Shown: positions 9,796-20,085, counted from the stretch's first letter. The stretch is DNA of 21,490 nt from Priapulus caudatus (GCF_000485595.1 NW_014577294.1:262664-284153), one strand, 5' to 3'. Notes: generated by a model from the sequence alone, not told the origin. Translations and numbers: made by a program.

Positions 9796-9938
9796 AAGCA
9801 CATATGTCTATGCCGGTTACCATTACGTAAGCACATCTGCGCACGCCCGCATGTTCTCGTCACATAAGCATATCTGCGGATGTCTGCTCTTGTTTTATAG
9901 GCACATCTGTTTCTGCATGTTCCTTCTAAATACGTATA
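9796..9938. repeat. Decayed ~35-bp minisatellite, four units
   Basis: Units start at 9796, 9829, 9866 and 9899 (spacings 33, 37, 33), with heads AAGCACATATGTC, AAGCACATCTGCGC, AAGCATATCTGCGG and AGGCACATCTGTTT. Each has a CT or TTCT stretch near its end. Confidence 0.65.
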
Positions 9939-10700
9939 GGCCATGGCTTCCCAGCGTATAGCAGAAAGCACGGTGCATCTGGAAACATACCAATGCTGCG
10001 TGATCTGGATTAGGTTGCAAGATCTTTTGCATAGCAATAGGTCTTGTCCATCTGTGTAAGGATCTCTCTTCATACTACGCGCAGAGGGTTCTCAGTAATT
10101 GAGGTAATTCTTTAATCCGACTGCAAAAGGTCCCGAGAAAGAAAGGTCGCCCGTGAAACATTTTACGACGAGCAGGCCATTTGCTAGCTGATCTGCTATC
10201 GAAGGTCTAACAAATAAACAAAGTCGGTTTGTTTCTGAGTTCGTTATAGATTGACACGTCTCTAGTTACTGAGCCCTCCCGCTAAGAGAGCGAAATAGTT
10301 TGACTTGTTTTTCTTCGTTATAATAGCCACTCGAGGTTCAACGGCAAAATAATTTAAGTGCAAATCGTGCGCATACGTTAGACACTAAGTCTTCGTCAAC
10401 AGTTCTTTAAACGTTTCCGTAACGAACCTTTCCAATTAGTTTCAAACTCCTGAAAAGGTTCTCTCAGCACCAAAACAGTTCAACAACTTCTATAAACAAT
10501 TTCCGAGATTTCGCCGTCTTCCTCCCCGTATAATTGTTTACGCTGGAATCGGTAACTTGTTGCACGTTCAGCGGTCGCAAACATGCCGTGACGGCGGTCG
10601 TTCACATGCATGAACATAGCATTCGCGAAAAAAACGTTAGATACCTATAGCGGATACCGACGTAATCACTTATAAAAAACATTGTGACGTAACCATGTCC

Positions 10701-10712
10701 CGTGACGTCACG
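10701..10712. promoter_or_regulatory. CRE palindrome CGTGACGTCACG with an upstream half-site
   Basis: A 12-bp perfect palindrome centred on the CRE octamer TGACGTCA, with a half-site TGACGTAA about 17 bp upstream at about 10685. No exon was recognised near it, so function is uncertain. Confidence 0.25.
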
Positions 10713-10886
10713 TATATGTACATCATATTATGCATTCATATTATGTCAGTGTTAGTATGCAAAAATCGGATTGAAGTTTTTGACACTATTACTAGATCAT
10801 CACCATAAAAGCGAATTGATCGATCCTCATCAACATCAAGACGATACATGGTCAGCAGAAGATTTAAAACTAAATACGTATACATG

Positions 10887-11002
10887 ATCTCTCTCTCTCT
10901 CTCTCTCTCTCTCTTCCTCTCTCTCCTCTCTCTCTCCTCGTCTCTCTCTCTCCTCTCTCCTCTTCTCTCTCTTCGTCTTCTCTCTCTCTCTCTCTCTCTC
11001 TG

Positions 11003-11041
<39 letters not shown>

Positions 11042-11048
11042 TATATAG
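10887..11048. repeat. Compound microsatellite (CT)n then (TA)n
   Basis: About 115 bp of CT with CCTCTC and CGTCTTC interruptions, followed at 11003-11048 by an almost pure TA run. Overlapping frames on both strands are translations of the repeat. Confidence 0.96.
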
Positions 11049-12129
11049 AAAGAAAATACGGATAAATACATGCGGATATATATAAATACGTGAGATTTTC
11101 CTCAGCAATAATAATATTGACGTTAGATGGACGACAGATTTGCTGGAATTTGGGCAACACCATATAGTGTCACGGCGATGATAGTTATATAGCAATCGAT
11201 GGTAAATTCATACGGCGTAATCAAATATGCTGAACCTGGCGAAATGCGTCATGCAATACGCGCGGCACTATATGCGGCTCTCGGCGCTGGATTAGCGTTG
11301 ATGAAAGTCGACCATATCGTTTACGCAATTCCAAACATATTTTCGATGCAACCTGCCACCTACGTGATCTATGGCAGGGTGTGCGTAAGATATCTGCACG
11401 ATACATCCCAGCCGTCGCCACCTATCATTCTCACCGCCAATTTCTGATGACGGTCAATGATGGCCGAAACACACCCTTAACCGCCGAAGTATATTACATA
11501 TAACCTACGCAGCTATAGCTATGATCGGCCAGCTCCGGGGTTTATGGGCGTTTCCGCCAGCCTTTACGTTGTTACGTTTTTTCACGGAAACCGACTATCG
11601 CAGATTTTCAAGTTCATCGGGTACTTTATATCGAAATTCTGATGTTTTAGGTTACCTGGGGAGTTAAATTAAATTGTATTCTGATCTAGGATTAATTCGG
11701 AATATTCGAATATTCTGAATTCGACCCAGTCAAGTGTAACAAACGAGAAATCGGACAGGCGAGACAGACGGCAGCGTACGGAATTGTGGAGCTACGGCGA
11801 GTGTTGTTATGCCAATAATACCATATTCACCAGCTATGTAACAAGATCGGTTGTTAGAAAGATTGCTTAGTACTAGTTTAAGCACTTCTGCTATTAGCCT
11901 GCACAGTATGAAGGCTACATGTCACCTTCGCGCACACCAGCTAGTCAGTGATTACTATCCTCATGTTGTTACAGATCGCTGTTCACACAACCTTCGCAAC
12001 AAGATGTCCGCCAGTTTAACGCTGAGCCCGTGCACATCGGATTCGTGTCTTCTCACGATCATACGGTGTCCGGATGGACAATAGCTGACCAGCCGGACAC
12101 ACACACATCATAACAGCTAAACACGTAGA
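11049..12129. other. Non-coding stretch
   Basis: No recognisable gene. A short palindromic patch (AATATTCGAATATT, about 11701-11714) is present. The frame at 11199-11447 (82 codons, Ala-rich middle) is unrecognised and overlaps an opposite-strand frame. Confidence 0.55.
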
Positions 12130-13220
12130 GAAAAGCGAAGCCTACCCTGACATGGCTGTGTATCAGTCGTGCATCCCTTCCAAACACGTGCACACGATGG
12201 CTTCCTGCGCGAGTAGCTACCACCTTAGTTCCTGCTGGCTACAGAGGCAAGCTCAAGTGCAATGCCCCATGCAACAGCTCGCGGGCAGTGTCTGTCGCTT
12301 GTCGGCAATCAGAAGCTCGCACCGCCTGCGACCAATTAGCATCCAGAGAAAGGAGCTGCGCGTATCCTACACGACGTGTGTGCGGTGTGCAATGATACAG
12401 ACGGCGTTCTCAGGAGGAGGCCGACGGTTGCAGAAGAGCAGCGGCAGCGAGACGGTCCAGCACGCACGCAGCAGACTCGCTAACGAACAGGCAGCAGACA
12501 GAGTGATGCTTGCAGGCGTGTCTCCGTGTGTAAGCGCGGTTATATGGGGCCACTCACGCGTAGGGAGCCGGTGGGAAGTTGAAGAAGAAGGAAAGACTCG
12601 TCTCGCCGCTTCTATCAGCGCTCCGATCACGCCCGCTAGCGAAGACTGCACCGCCACGCGCGCGCGCATTAAGTAGCGATATCTCCGTTAAATATCCTGA
12701 AACATAATCCAAGACATCGGCGCAGCCGGAGCCGGATTCACGAGAGGCTATAATTAGCGGATGGAACCTGCCGCCTATTTTTAGCAACGGCAGCAGCAGC
12801 AGCTTTTCAGTGCGCGCGCGAACAGCAAGTATTAAACAACCAGTCACTTTCAGCGCTGTCGGCCAGTGCGCGCGTGGGTACACGTGCAGCATGGGCCATC
12901 AGCGCAAACTGATCAAGGATGAAGCCAAACACCAAAATTCAACTAACTCGACACTTCGGTAGGTTATACCGCGGCGCGCGCGTGCAGAGGGAGATAGAGA
13001 GGAAATGTTAATCGGCATGTGCGACGCGCGTCGTCCGGGGTGGTAACCCGACCTCTTGTTTACTCGTGTACGAGGCCGCAAAAAGGCGCGGACTACACAC
13101 GAACGTTACTGTTCGGGGGGCACTTGCGGACGGAAGACATGCGGGTGGGTCCGCGTGCCGCAGCATCTGCACGCGTCTATGTGAAACACGTGTTGGGCAG
13201 AGAATGAGGATGTGTCTATA
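12130..13220. promoter_or_regulatory. CpG-rich block, candidate promoter or 5' exon region
   Basis: Visibly richer in G+C and CpG than its flanks, with many CGCG and GCGCGC runs and a (CAG)4-type stretch near 12790. It holds the longest non-repeat open frame in the window (12152-12676 plus, 174 codons) as well as overlapping minus frames (12367-12669, 12554-12892). Open frames on both strands are expected in GC-rich DNA, and none resembles a known family. On the minus strand, a donor-like GTGAGT at 12552-12557 follows the 12554-12892 frame in a phase compatible with the 1594-1728 twitchin exon. That could be chance. It may be a promoter region, a GC-rich non-coding exon or neither. Confidence 0.35.
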
Positions 13221-13364
13221 CACTCTCAGATGAGCCACTAGCTAATGATCCTCATACGCGCGTCGTCAAAGCAATCAAAATGAAGCCGTTGCTTCTCTTA
13301 CTCCACTCTAACGTTCACACTACAACAGAACAATCGGGTACACATAGTAGCGAAAATAAAGCTG

Positions 13365-13640
13365 TAGTGTCTGACAGAGAGAGGGAGGAAGCGAGAGAGC
13401 GCGTGTGTGAGACAGCGTGAGTAAGCGAGATAGAGATAGATAGAGAGAGAGAGAGAACGTGCAAGCGCGGGAGTGAGAGGAAGAAAGAGAGAGAGAGAGA
13501 GTAGAGATAGAGATAGAAGAAGCAGAACGAGAGTGAGAGGAAGAAAGAGAGAGAGAGAGAGAGTAGAGATAGAGATAGAAGAAGAAGAACGAGAGTAAAA
13601 AGAAAAAGAGGGTGACTGCGTGTGAGAGACAGGAAGGAAG
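13365..13640. repeat. GA-rich tract with a 60-bp tandem duplication
   Basis: GAGA and GATAGA microsatellite. Two ~60-bp units (13471-13530, 13531-13592) share GAGTGAGAGGAAGAAAG, a GA run, TAGAGATAGAGATAGAAGAA and a C/A-variant end; the second has an extra GA. Minus-strand Ser/Leu frames over it are repeat translations. Confidence 0.93.
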
Positions 13641-14526
13641 TGAGAAAAAGTTTCCGCACATCTGTAATTAAAATAAACACTACATCGTCATCAATATCTA
13701 CATTTATTATGTATTGCCTAATCGACATCACATCATATCTGGAGTTAGACAGCAAGGGTATTTATTATTATCTCACTACTGATTAAATAGGTTTTATTCG
13801 TGACAAATGCTCAAAACATCTTGCCACAAAAAATCGAGTACTCGTGCTGGATCTAAGCGAGCATCCTACAGTTTTGTCATTAAACAAACGCTATATCTAT
13901 CCTGTAATCGTATATCTACGCGCATAATATCGCATCTAGTTTTTATCAGCGTAAAACATTCAAAACAGCCTACTAAGACGTAATACTCATTTGGCTGTCA
14001 ACACCAACACAAGTCGTTAGAGAACCGAGTCTATACATTCCGAAACAGGTGGAGTGGAATACCGCGTGCTTTCGTTTTTACGAGCATGTTTTTTAAGAAC
14101 GGGTAGCGGGTAACGGGTAAGGCAAAGAGGCATAGACGCCGAAACACGTCAGTCGAATCTGACTTAATCTTAATTTCTGTGTCTAGAATACACTAATCCT
14201 GCGACTGTGGCGTCTCGTCTTTCTGCGCGTTTGTACAACATTATTCAATTTGCACTCGAGCTAAATACGCAAGAAAGGTCTTCAGTCTGAAGCGTTGCAA
14301 GAAAAGACACTCAGATTATTGTGAACGTGTTTTTTTACCGGCGGACGAATGAACATGGCGAATAAAAACCAGCTTCGTTGTCGATCAACTCACGGGCAGT
14401 TCCAGTGAATTCCTGTGTAAATCGTCGTATGACTACAATCTTGTTTATAATTATAGATACACGTTGAATCTCGCTTATCTTACAAGCAACAGGCGCTGAG
14501 TTCTTGGCATCGCAATTATTGTAGAT
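13641..14526. other. Non-coding stretch
   Basis: AT-rich with no recognisable exon. It contains three tandem GGGTARS heptamers at 14101-14121 (GGGTAGC, GGGTAAC plus a partial form). Confidence 0.55.
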
Positions 14527-15251
14527 CGTTGGTTCCCAACCGGGGGTACTAGTACCCCATGGGGGTACCAGCGAACACCACAGGGGGTACCTGGGAAGCC
14601 TCTTAGGCAATTTAAGAAAGTAGTGCTATATGATAATCAGCGGGTGATTCAGGCATCTCTATCAACAGTGCCAACAAGTCATGGTTTTCGGTCGAGGTCT
14701 AGTCCCCAGTCCACAAAAATCGTGTAAAACCCGCCGCACACGCTGTGGAACTGGCGTGTGCACATGCAAAATCTCTCGATCTGCGTCGTGTGGAAAATAT
14801 CACACGTGTTTGATATTTTCTTCCACGTGTGGAAGATTGAACAGGGTGTGCGAGTGGCCGTGTAAATTTCCACACTCAATTAGCATTGTTCGCTTGATTG
14901 TTCGCTTGGACGCATTGGTTTTTTTTCACAGCTTGCAGCTAGCAGCTCGCATATAAGGCATGTCCAATAGAAAGGCATGTCAAAGAACTGATCGATCAAA
15001 CGTCGTGTGAACGCTCTCTTCAATGACACTCTCTGTCTAAGCAAACAATCAAGAACAATGCGAATTGAGTGTGGAAATTTACACAGCCACTCGACGCCGT
15101 GCGACTGCATTAATAAAACATAAACGATGTCAAAATATTTATGACATTACATCAGTGTTGGTTCTTCATTTTGCTTGGTGGGCGAAAGGGTACCAGGAGA
15201 TAGCGTAAAAAAATTAGGGGTACGGGGAGTCTAAAAGGTTGGTAACCACTG
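14527..15251. mobile_element. hAT-like non-autonomous DNA transposon
   Basis: The left end CGTTGGTTCCCAACC pairs with the right end read in reverse, CAGTGGTTACCAACC. The terminal form CAGTGGTT(C/A)CCAACC is typical of many hAT elements. Both ends continue into GGGGGTAC/GTACCCC-rich sequence. Inside is a fold-back with ~58-60-bp arms (14852-14910 and 15035-15092). A smaller hairpin lies around 14789-14825 (TGGAAAATATCA with TGATATTTTCTTCCA). At about 725 bp with no transposase frame, it is non-autonomous. An 8-bp target duplication is not clear: TTGTAGAT before the left end resembles ATGTAGAT at 15256-15263 in 7 of 8 bases, but that leaves four extra bases at the right end. Confidence 0.68.
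14852..15092. repeat. Fold-back (inverted repeat) inside the hAT-like element
   Basis: The arms 14852-14910 and 15035-15092 share GTGTAAATTTCCACACTCAA and flanking sequence with a few substitutions and a 2-base indel. They are separated by about 124 bp containing two GGCATGTC copies. Confidence 0.85.
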
Positions 15252-15556
15252 TAAAATGTAGATTCTCGCGATCATAAAGTGCGAAATGATCCTATATTAA
15301 CCTAACATCAACTTGTACGACCTGTCTCTATCTTTTTGACACTCAGCCACTTGTACCGCCCATTTTCGACATTCTTAAATTTCGATTAGTCGCAAATAGA
15401 TAAAAAGAAATAGAATGGTACAGTTTCAAACATTTATGGAGGCGAATTAACGCATTTACTAAAGGATTTGATCAAGCCTCTTTTCAACTGTACTTACTGT
15501 ATAACAAATCGTCTATACCCACACGTATTTGTTACCAGATACCTAATTTAATTAAG
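15252..15556. other. Non-coding stretch between two mobile elements
   Basis: About 300 bp, AT-rich. It ends in ATTTAATTAAG where copy B begins. Nothing else was seen. Confidence 0.6.
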
Positions 15557-15821
15557 TGGAGAAGGAGGAGGGGAGAAGCTGGTGGAGAAGGAGGAGGGGG
15601 AGAAGCTGGTGGAGAATGAGGAAGGGGAGAAGGGAGAAGCAGATGGAGAAGGAAGAGGGGAGAAGCTGGTGGAGAAGGAGGAGGGGAGAAGCTGGTGGAG
15701 AAGGAGGAAGGGGAGAAGGGAGAAGGTGGTGGAGAAGGAGGAGGGGAGAAGCTGGCGGAGAAGGAGGAGGGGAGAAGGTGGTGGAGGAGGGAGAGAAGCT
15801 GGTGGAGAAGAAGGAGGGGAG
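15557..15821 (+). repeat. Purine-rich minisatellite core of copy B
   Basis: The same ~26-bp GTGGAGAAGGAGGAGGGGAG...AAGCTG unit family as at 6871-7241, here about 265 bp. It forms the left boundary of copy B, with no inverted arm before it. Open frames over it are repeat translations. Confidence 0.95.
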
Positions 15822-16555
15822 AGGCTTCACACTTCTGCACGTGAGATCGCTATGCGATACAGCTGGAAGTCACGTCACGAATACGCGATTACATCTGATT
15901 GGTTAACACAAACCACGTGACAAAATATGCAAATTATCTCCTGTACCGGCCTGAATATAGACAAACCCGTACTGATCACGGACGCACATGGACAGCCCTG
16001 ACAAAAAGTTCCTTATCACGAGCGACCGTGTTTACGAAATCACTGATGATAGCATTGCGTACGGCCGAGCATGCGTGCGAAAATGTCCGGTGCACTATAA
16101 ATATGTATCACACCCGCTTCGCCGGCCGCGGTTTGAAACTGTAAACAACTGATTTCTTGGAGTGCAGATTTCAATTAGACATTTTTTGGTAACCAGCAGT
16201 GATATTGGACAAACTAATACGCGTTTGGATGTAAGGTTATGTACTTATTAACTACACAAGGTGCCAGTTACTCTAGCATTCGTCAACATTGCATAATCAA
16301 TGGGCCTAGTATGCCTTTAATGGCTGCCTGTTGCGTAAAATTCTAGCCGATGTTTACATATGTTCGATTTTAGGAAAATTTAAAGAATGTGGTTTCCATG
16401 TGGCCACCATCTGTGGGAATAGACGTCGTTTCTTTTATTGAATTTTGCGCGTTTCCTACTCTGGTGCCAAGGTCAGGAGCATTGAACCAAACTGACACCA
16501 CCTTCATTTCATATAGCTCCTTTATCGATCGGCTCTCTCGCTCATTTGCCCTGTC

Positions 16556-16600
<45 letters not shown>

Positions 16601-16830
16601 TCTCTTTCTCTCTCTCTCCCTCTCTAGAAGAGCGAGAGGACTCTCTCTTTTTCTTGTCCTTCTGTCTATGAGTTATACATCGTTGGTGAACCAATCCTTG
16701 ACCAGGTCCGTATAGTCACGTATCGACCTCATCACAGGTCGATAACCGTTTTATTATATGGTTAATAAAGAAATAAAAAACAAATTGAATGTGTTAGTCA
16801 ATAATTTAATAATACATTTAATAAATAAAC
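15822..16830 (+). repeat. Copy B, right arm and 3' part of the repeat element
   Basis: Near-identical to 7236-8253. It has the same TATA-like motif (about 16094), GGTAACCAGCAG segment (16187), CT tract (about 16561-16620), hairpin (16721-16744) and AATAAA-rich tail, and ends at 16830 within TAAATAAAC. The last 170 bp (about 16650-16830) differs from copy A at about one position. With the core it spans about 1.27 kb. No conserved coding frame was found; a CT-tract Ser/Leu frame is an artefact. Confidence 0.92.
16721..16744. repeat. 3' hairpin of copy B
   Basis: The same perfect 9-bp arms (TATCGACCT/AGGTCGATA) and CATCAC loop as in copy A at 8144-8167. Confidence 0.85.
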
Positions 16831-17104
16831 ATCTAGTTGTACGAAGGGTGTTGGTAGCGCGTCTTGGTTAAAAATGCTGCTTGCCTATCCTTCTCCCACC
16901 ACACCAACCCGTCACATGGGGATGGGTCAGTGCGGTCACGTTGGGGGACGTTGCGGGGCGGGGGGGCTGAAGATGCTTGGCCCTGTGTATCCATATATAA
17001 CTTCACAAGTCGACTGGCGTCGCTACCTACCCCATGCGGTCATCGTCGCAGCTATTAATAGAGTTTATCGTCTGTGTTGAGCCGGCAGGGAAGATGCTAC
17101 TGTC

Positions 17105-17110
17105 GCGGCT

Positions 17111-17164
<54 letters not shown>

Positions 17165-17165
17165 A
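17105..17165. repeat. (CTG)n-(ATG)n-(GTG)n trinucleotide microsatellite
   Basis: GCTGCTGCTGCTG passes into about ten GAT units and then GGTGGTGGTGG. The poly-Leu/Met/Val frame across it is an artefact. Confidence 0.95.
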
Positions 17166-17328
17166 ATGCGAACAACAGCGTGTGTCACAGCGGGTGTCAT
17201 AGTGGAGCCACACGTTACAACACGTTGTCACATCAGTGGTGCCACGTTACTATACAGTCACGCGTGTCGGGGGTGCAGCTGGGCTAGGCTATAGAAGTTG
17301 GGTTATCAGTCACTATAATACGATGATA

Positions 17329-17370
17329 TCAGGAGTAGATAATAGGGAATTATCTATTATCTACTCCTGA
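17329..17370. repeat. Perfect hairpin, 17-bp arms and 8-base loop
   Basis: TCAGGAGTAGATAATAG (17329-17345) and CTATTATCTACTCCTGA (17354-17370) are exact reverse complements around GGAATTAT. No T-run follows on either side, so a bacterial-type terminator reading does not apply. Confidence 0.9.
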
Positions 17371-17395
17371 TGATATGTATGACCAAAAGCTATTA

Positions 17396-17459
17396 GGTAC
17401 CATAATGTACCATGACGTACCATGATGACCATGAGGCACCATGATGAATGACCATGGGG
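17396..17459. repeat. Degenerate ACCATGA(TG) short tandem repeats
   Basis: About seven ACCAT-containing units (GTACCATAAT, GTACCATGAC, GTACCATGAT, GACCATGAG and similar), spaced about 9-17 bp apart. Confidence 0.7.
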
Positions 17460-18050
17460 ATCATTTTTATCCATCGTTATGCTTGTGAAAGCACGATACG
17501 AAAACTTCACGCGCCTTAATCACTAATTAACAATTAGAAAGCGTAAACGAGTAACGCAATGGCTCATCATCTCACTTGACTATGACTACTTTACTAACTT
17601 GGCGGTTACAATGACTTTATTGCTATCTCAATGATTTGTATAATCAACTGACAGCTGCTATAATCAACTACGGAAGTGCTTCGCGTATCTCTAACATGCC
17701 AGACAAGTGAGCATTCGCGGACATCGTCGAGACGTAACCGCGCGTTTCGAGTTTACATTGCGACTGACTATCAAGTCTGAGCGCGCCAGTATTTTGATGG
17801 GCCGACGGCGTCCGTGTTTGCTGCGAGAATCGCTGACTGTATATTACTGGCCGCGTCTCCATCAGTGAGAAGATTTAAGCATCTGCCATCGTCGGCATTA
17901 CAGACCATTAGCACGGGGCGCTGGGCTATAATGGGACCACTTCCCCCTGCCGCGCCGTCCGCGTGAATGATTGTAAACGCATTGCGGCCGCACGCGGCAC
18001 ACTAATAAACATAGACTAACTAGCCTGACTATATATATAGAGTTTGCGCA

Positions 18051-18076
18051 TATACATGTATATATATATATATATA
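18051..18076. repeat. (TA)n microsatellite
   Basis: A short, nearly pure TA run with one internal TATACATGTATA. A smaller TATATATA run lies at about 18030. Confidence 0.95.
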
Positions 18077-18750
18077 GCTGGAAAGTGGTTTTGCGCAACT
18101 TATCAGATCGTGCGCTTTGAGTGGCGCCACCGTCGTTGTAATCAAACTGTAGTCGTTAGTTTTAAAACATTTTTTTAATAATATTTCTAATGGTGATTGA
18201 ACCATGAAACTTTTTATGTAGCGTAATTATAACCTAAATTAGCTGAAAATAACCCTAGAACCTAGAGTAAACTCTCACTTTAAGAGGTCGAGCTCAGGCT
18301 TCCAGCGCTGGCGTGCAAGAACGTCCATATTTCACACTGTTTAAAGCATCGTTTGGACATGAACTCGTGAAGCGGAAGCGTTGAGTCTCTGTATCCGTTA
18401 TTTTTATCACATGATTAGGTGGGTACTGCAGTTTCCTAAGAATCTTCCGCTGTTTACTCAAATTTCGTAATCGTTGAATCGATTCTAATCGTGTGTTTAT
18501 TAATGGATTCTTCGCTGATGTATGAGGTTTACAACGTATACCGTCTTATGTTGGTAATATTCACACATGTGAGTTTTGAGGATACTTTCAAAAAGGATAG
18601 GAAACTTTAACAGACGTATTTAAATTACCAAGTAGACACGTCTTATTAAAAACAAATAATTTAAAAGTTAGTCTAAGCGCGTATATCTGACTACCTATGC
18701 CTTAGTAGTCAGCGGTGTAATCTTTGTGCGTAGGAGCCCACGGGCGGTAG

Positions 18751-18810
18751 GCCTTAATAGAGATGCTTGTATTTATTTGTGCTTTAATAGGGATGCTTGT
18801 ATATATTTGT
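18751..18810. repeat. 30-bp tandem duplication
   Basis: GCCTTAATAGAGATGCTTGT (18751-18770) recurs as GCTTTAATAGGGATGCTTGT (18781-18800). Each is followed by AT(T/A)TATTTGT. Three substitutions separate the two copies. Confidence 0.85.
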
Positions 18811-19785
18811 GCCATTATAAAATTTATCCGTGGCGCATTGCCAACATCGCCGTACTCTACATATCGCTATTCCATGCAAACTAAAAATGTATGACGAACA
18901 CCGGACCGACCTGGAAAATGCCATCATATAAGTGGTAAACGGATATCGCACCTTATTATGTTTATTTCGTAAACTACGTGCCGAGCTGACTATTCTAGTG
19001 GCAAGTATATAAAAGCAACCTTTCTAACGTAGTAGTATCGCGTTGGCCTTGCTTCGAAAAAATCCCAAACGCCAAGAATGTTTGTCGAGCCGGTGCTCAC
19101 AGTCGACACAGATTTTGTTAGGAAAACAAGCGGAATGATAGAGATGGGTATAGATAACACAGCAGTCAAACGCAGATGATCCTCTAGAAGCCGACACTCG
19201 AACACCCGTAGCGTGAGAGAGCTTTACCTCGACCCATTTTCGACCGCAGCCGATTCCAATCGCAGTTCTATTTGCAGGCTCGGCAATTGCCGTGTAAGGA
19301 TGTGATATTAGGAACTGATATGACAACGCAGAGGTTAAACTCGCGCGACAACTAAGGATTTTCGTATTATTAACCAAAATATTTTGCAAGGAGTACAGTC
19401 GGGGGTTTCTGATAGTGTGGCGGAATGACCACTGTGAGTTCATTTCAATATAAAGGAGACGTTCTCACGGCAACGCGTTGCTAAAAACGGCATCGCTAAC
19501 GTGCCAAGTCACCCTTCTGTTATTCTTGCTGCCCCGCGATGGTTAAAACATCTCATGGCTATGTGTAGGACCTACATAGACAAAACTCCACGCGGGTCTA
19601 CGCTTGCTCGTAGATATAGCTGCTAACAAAGTATATTATTTTATTATGCTATCTGTGAGCGACATGTCTACACACTCTTTACCTATCACACATCTCTCTC
19701 GAGCTTTACTGCCGCCATGACAACCACGCTTGTCATCCGCTCTCAGTGGGTGCTAAATAGCATTGAATCAGAGCAGAAGATTTTT

Positions 19786-20085
19786 ACCTCCGGCCAGGGG
19801 CTTGGCGGAGGTTATGTTTTCACCGGCGTGTCTTTGAGTGTTGGTTTGTGTGTTTGTGTGTTACCATGCACGTTTCAGTTCACTTCCGCTAGGTGCGCTG
19901 GCTGTAGACTTACAAAAACGCAACCACAGTCCTCCCCCACCTGCACGCTCGCACTAATCCGGAAACAATTAATTATTTAATTAATTAATTAATTAATTAA
20001 TTTTTTTACTTAATTAATTAATTAATAAAAAATTTCACATTCAGCTGCCTTGGCGGAGGTCTGTGCTCTCCGAGTGCTCTAGTTT
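19786..20085. mobile_element. Dispersed repeat of the CCTCCGCC/GGCGGAGGT type
   Basis: It begins ACCTCCGGCCA...TTGGCGGAGGTTATGTTTTCACC, a short hairpin followed by a TTTGTGTG-rich stretch. It ends CTTGGCGGAGGTCTGTGCTC and TCCGAGTGCTCTAG near 20048-20081. I recall similar end sequences in repeats of many aquatic animals, but I cannot name the family with certainty. A TTAA microsatellite (about 19967-20031) lies between the ends. No coding frame is supported. Confidence 0.5.
19967..20031. repeat. (TTAA)n microsatellite
   Basis: AATTAATT units, broken once by TTTTTTTAC. The arrangement is near-palindromic. Confidence 0.95.

Larger units (their letters stand above)
8401..10886. other. Non-coding stretch
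   Basis: About 2.5 kb with no recognisable exon or RNA gene. CCAAT/ATTGG motifs recur at about 8453, 8546, 8796 and 8852. The longest frame (9490-9867, about 125 codons on the plus strand) overlaps a 141-codon minus frame and resembles no known family. A decayed minisatellite (9796-9938) and a CRE palindrome (10701-10712) are the only structures seen. Confidence 0.6.
16831..19785. other. Non-coding stretch
   Basis: About 3 kb with no recognised exon. It contains trinucleotide repeats (17100-17165), a perfect hairpin (17329-17370), ACCATGA-type degenerate repeats (17396-17459), TA runs (18051-18076) and a 30-bp tandem duplication (18751-18810). The 139-codon minus frame at 19024-19443 resembles no family I know and is listed as unsupported. 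Confidence 0.6.

Noticed and set aside
9490-10073. Overlapping plus (125 codons) and minus (141 codons) frames
   Set aside because: They overlap each other and a decayed minisatellite, with no domain recognised on either strand.
12152-12676. 174-codon plus-strand open frame, the longest non-repeat frame in the window
   Set aside because: It lies in GC/CpG-rich DNA with competing minus-strand frames, and shows no recognisable domain or family motif. Kept only as part of the CpG-rich block.
13315-13755. Ser/Leu-rich 146- and 113-codon minus frames; similar ones at 10736-11195
   Set aside because: Translations of GA or CT microsatellites.
16389-16715. 108-codon plus frame in copy B
   Set aside because: It runs through the CT microsatellite; single-base indels in copy A disrupt the equivalent frame, so it is not conserved.
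19024-19443. 139-codon minus-strand frame
   Set aside because: No motif, signal peptide or family resemblance recognised, and an overlapping second frame exists. Length alone is insufficient in this genome.
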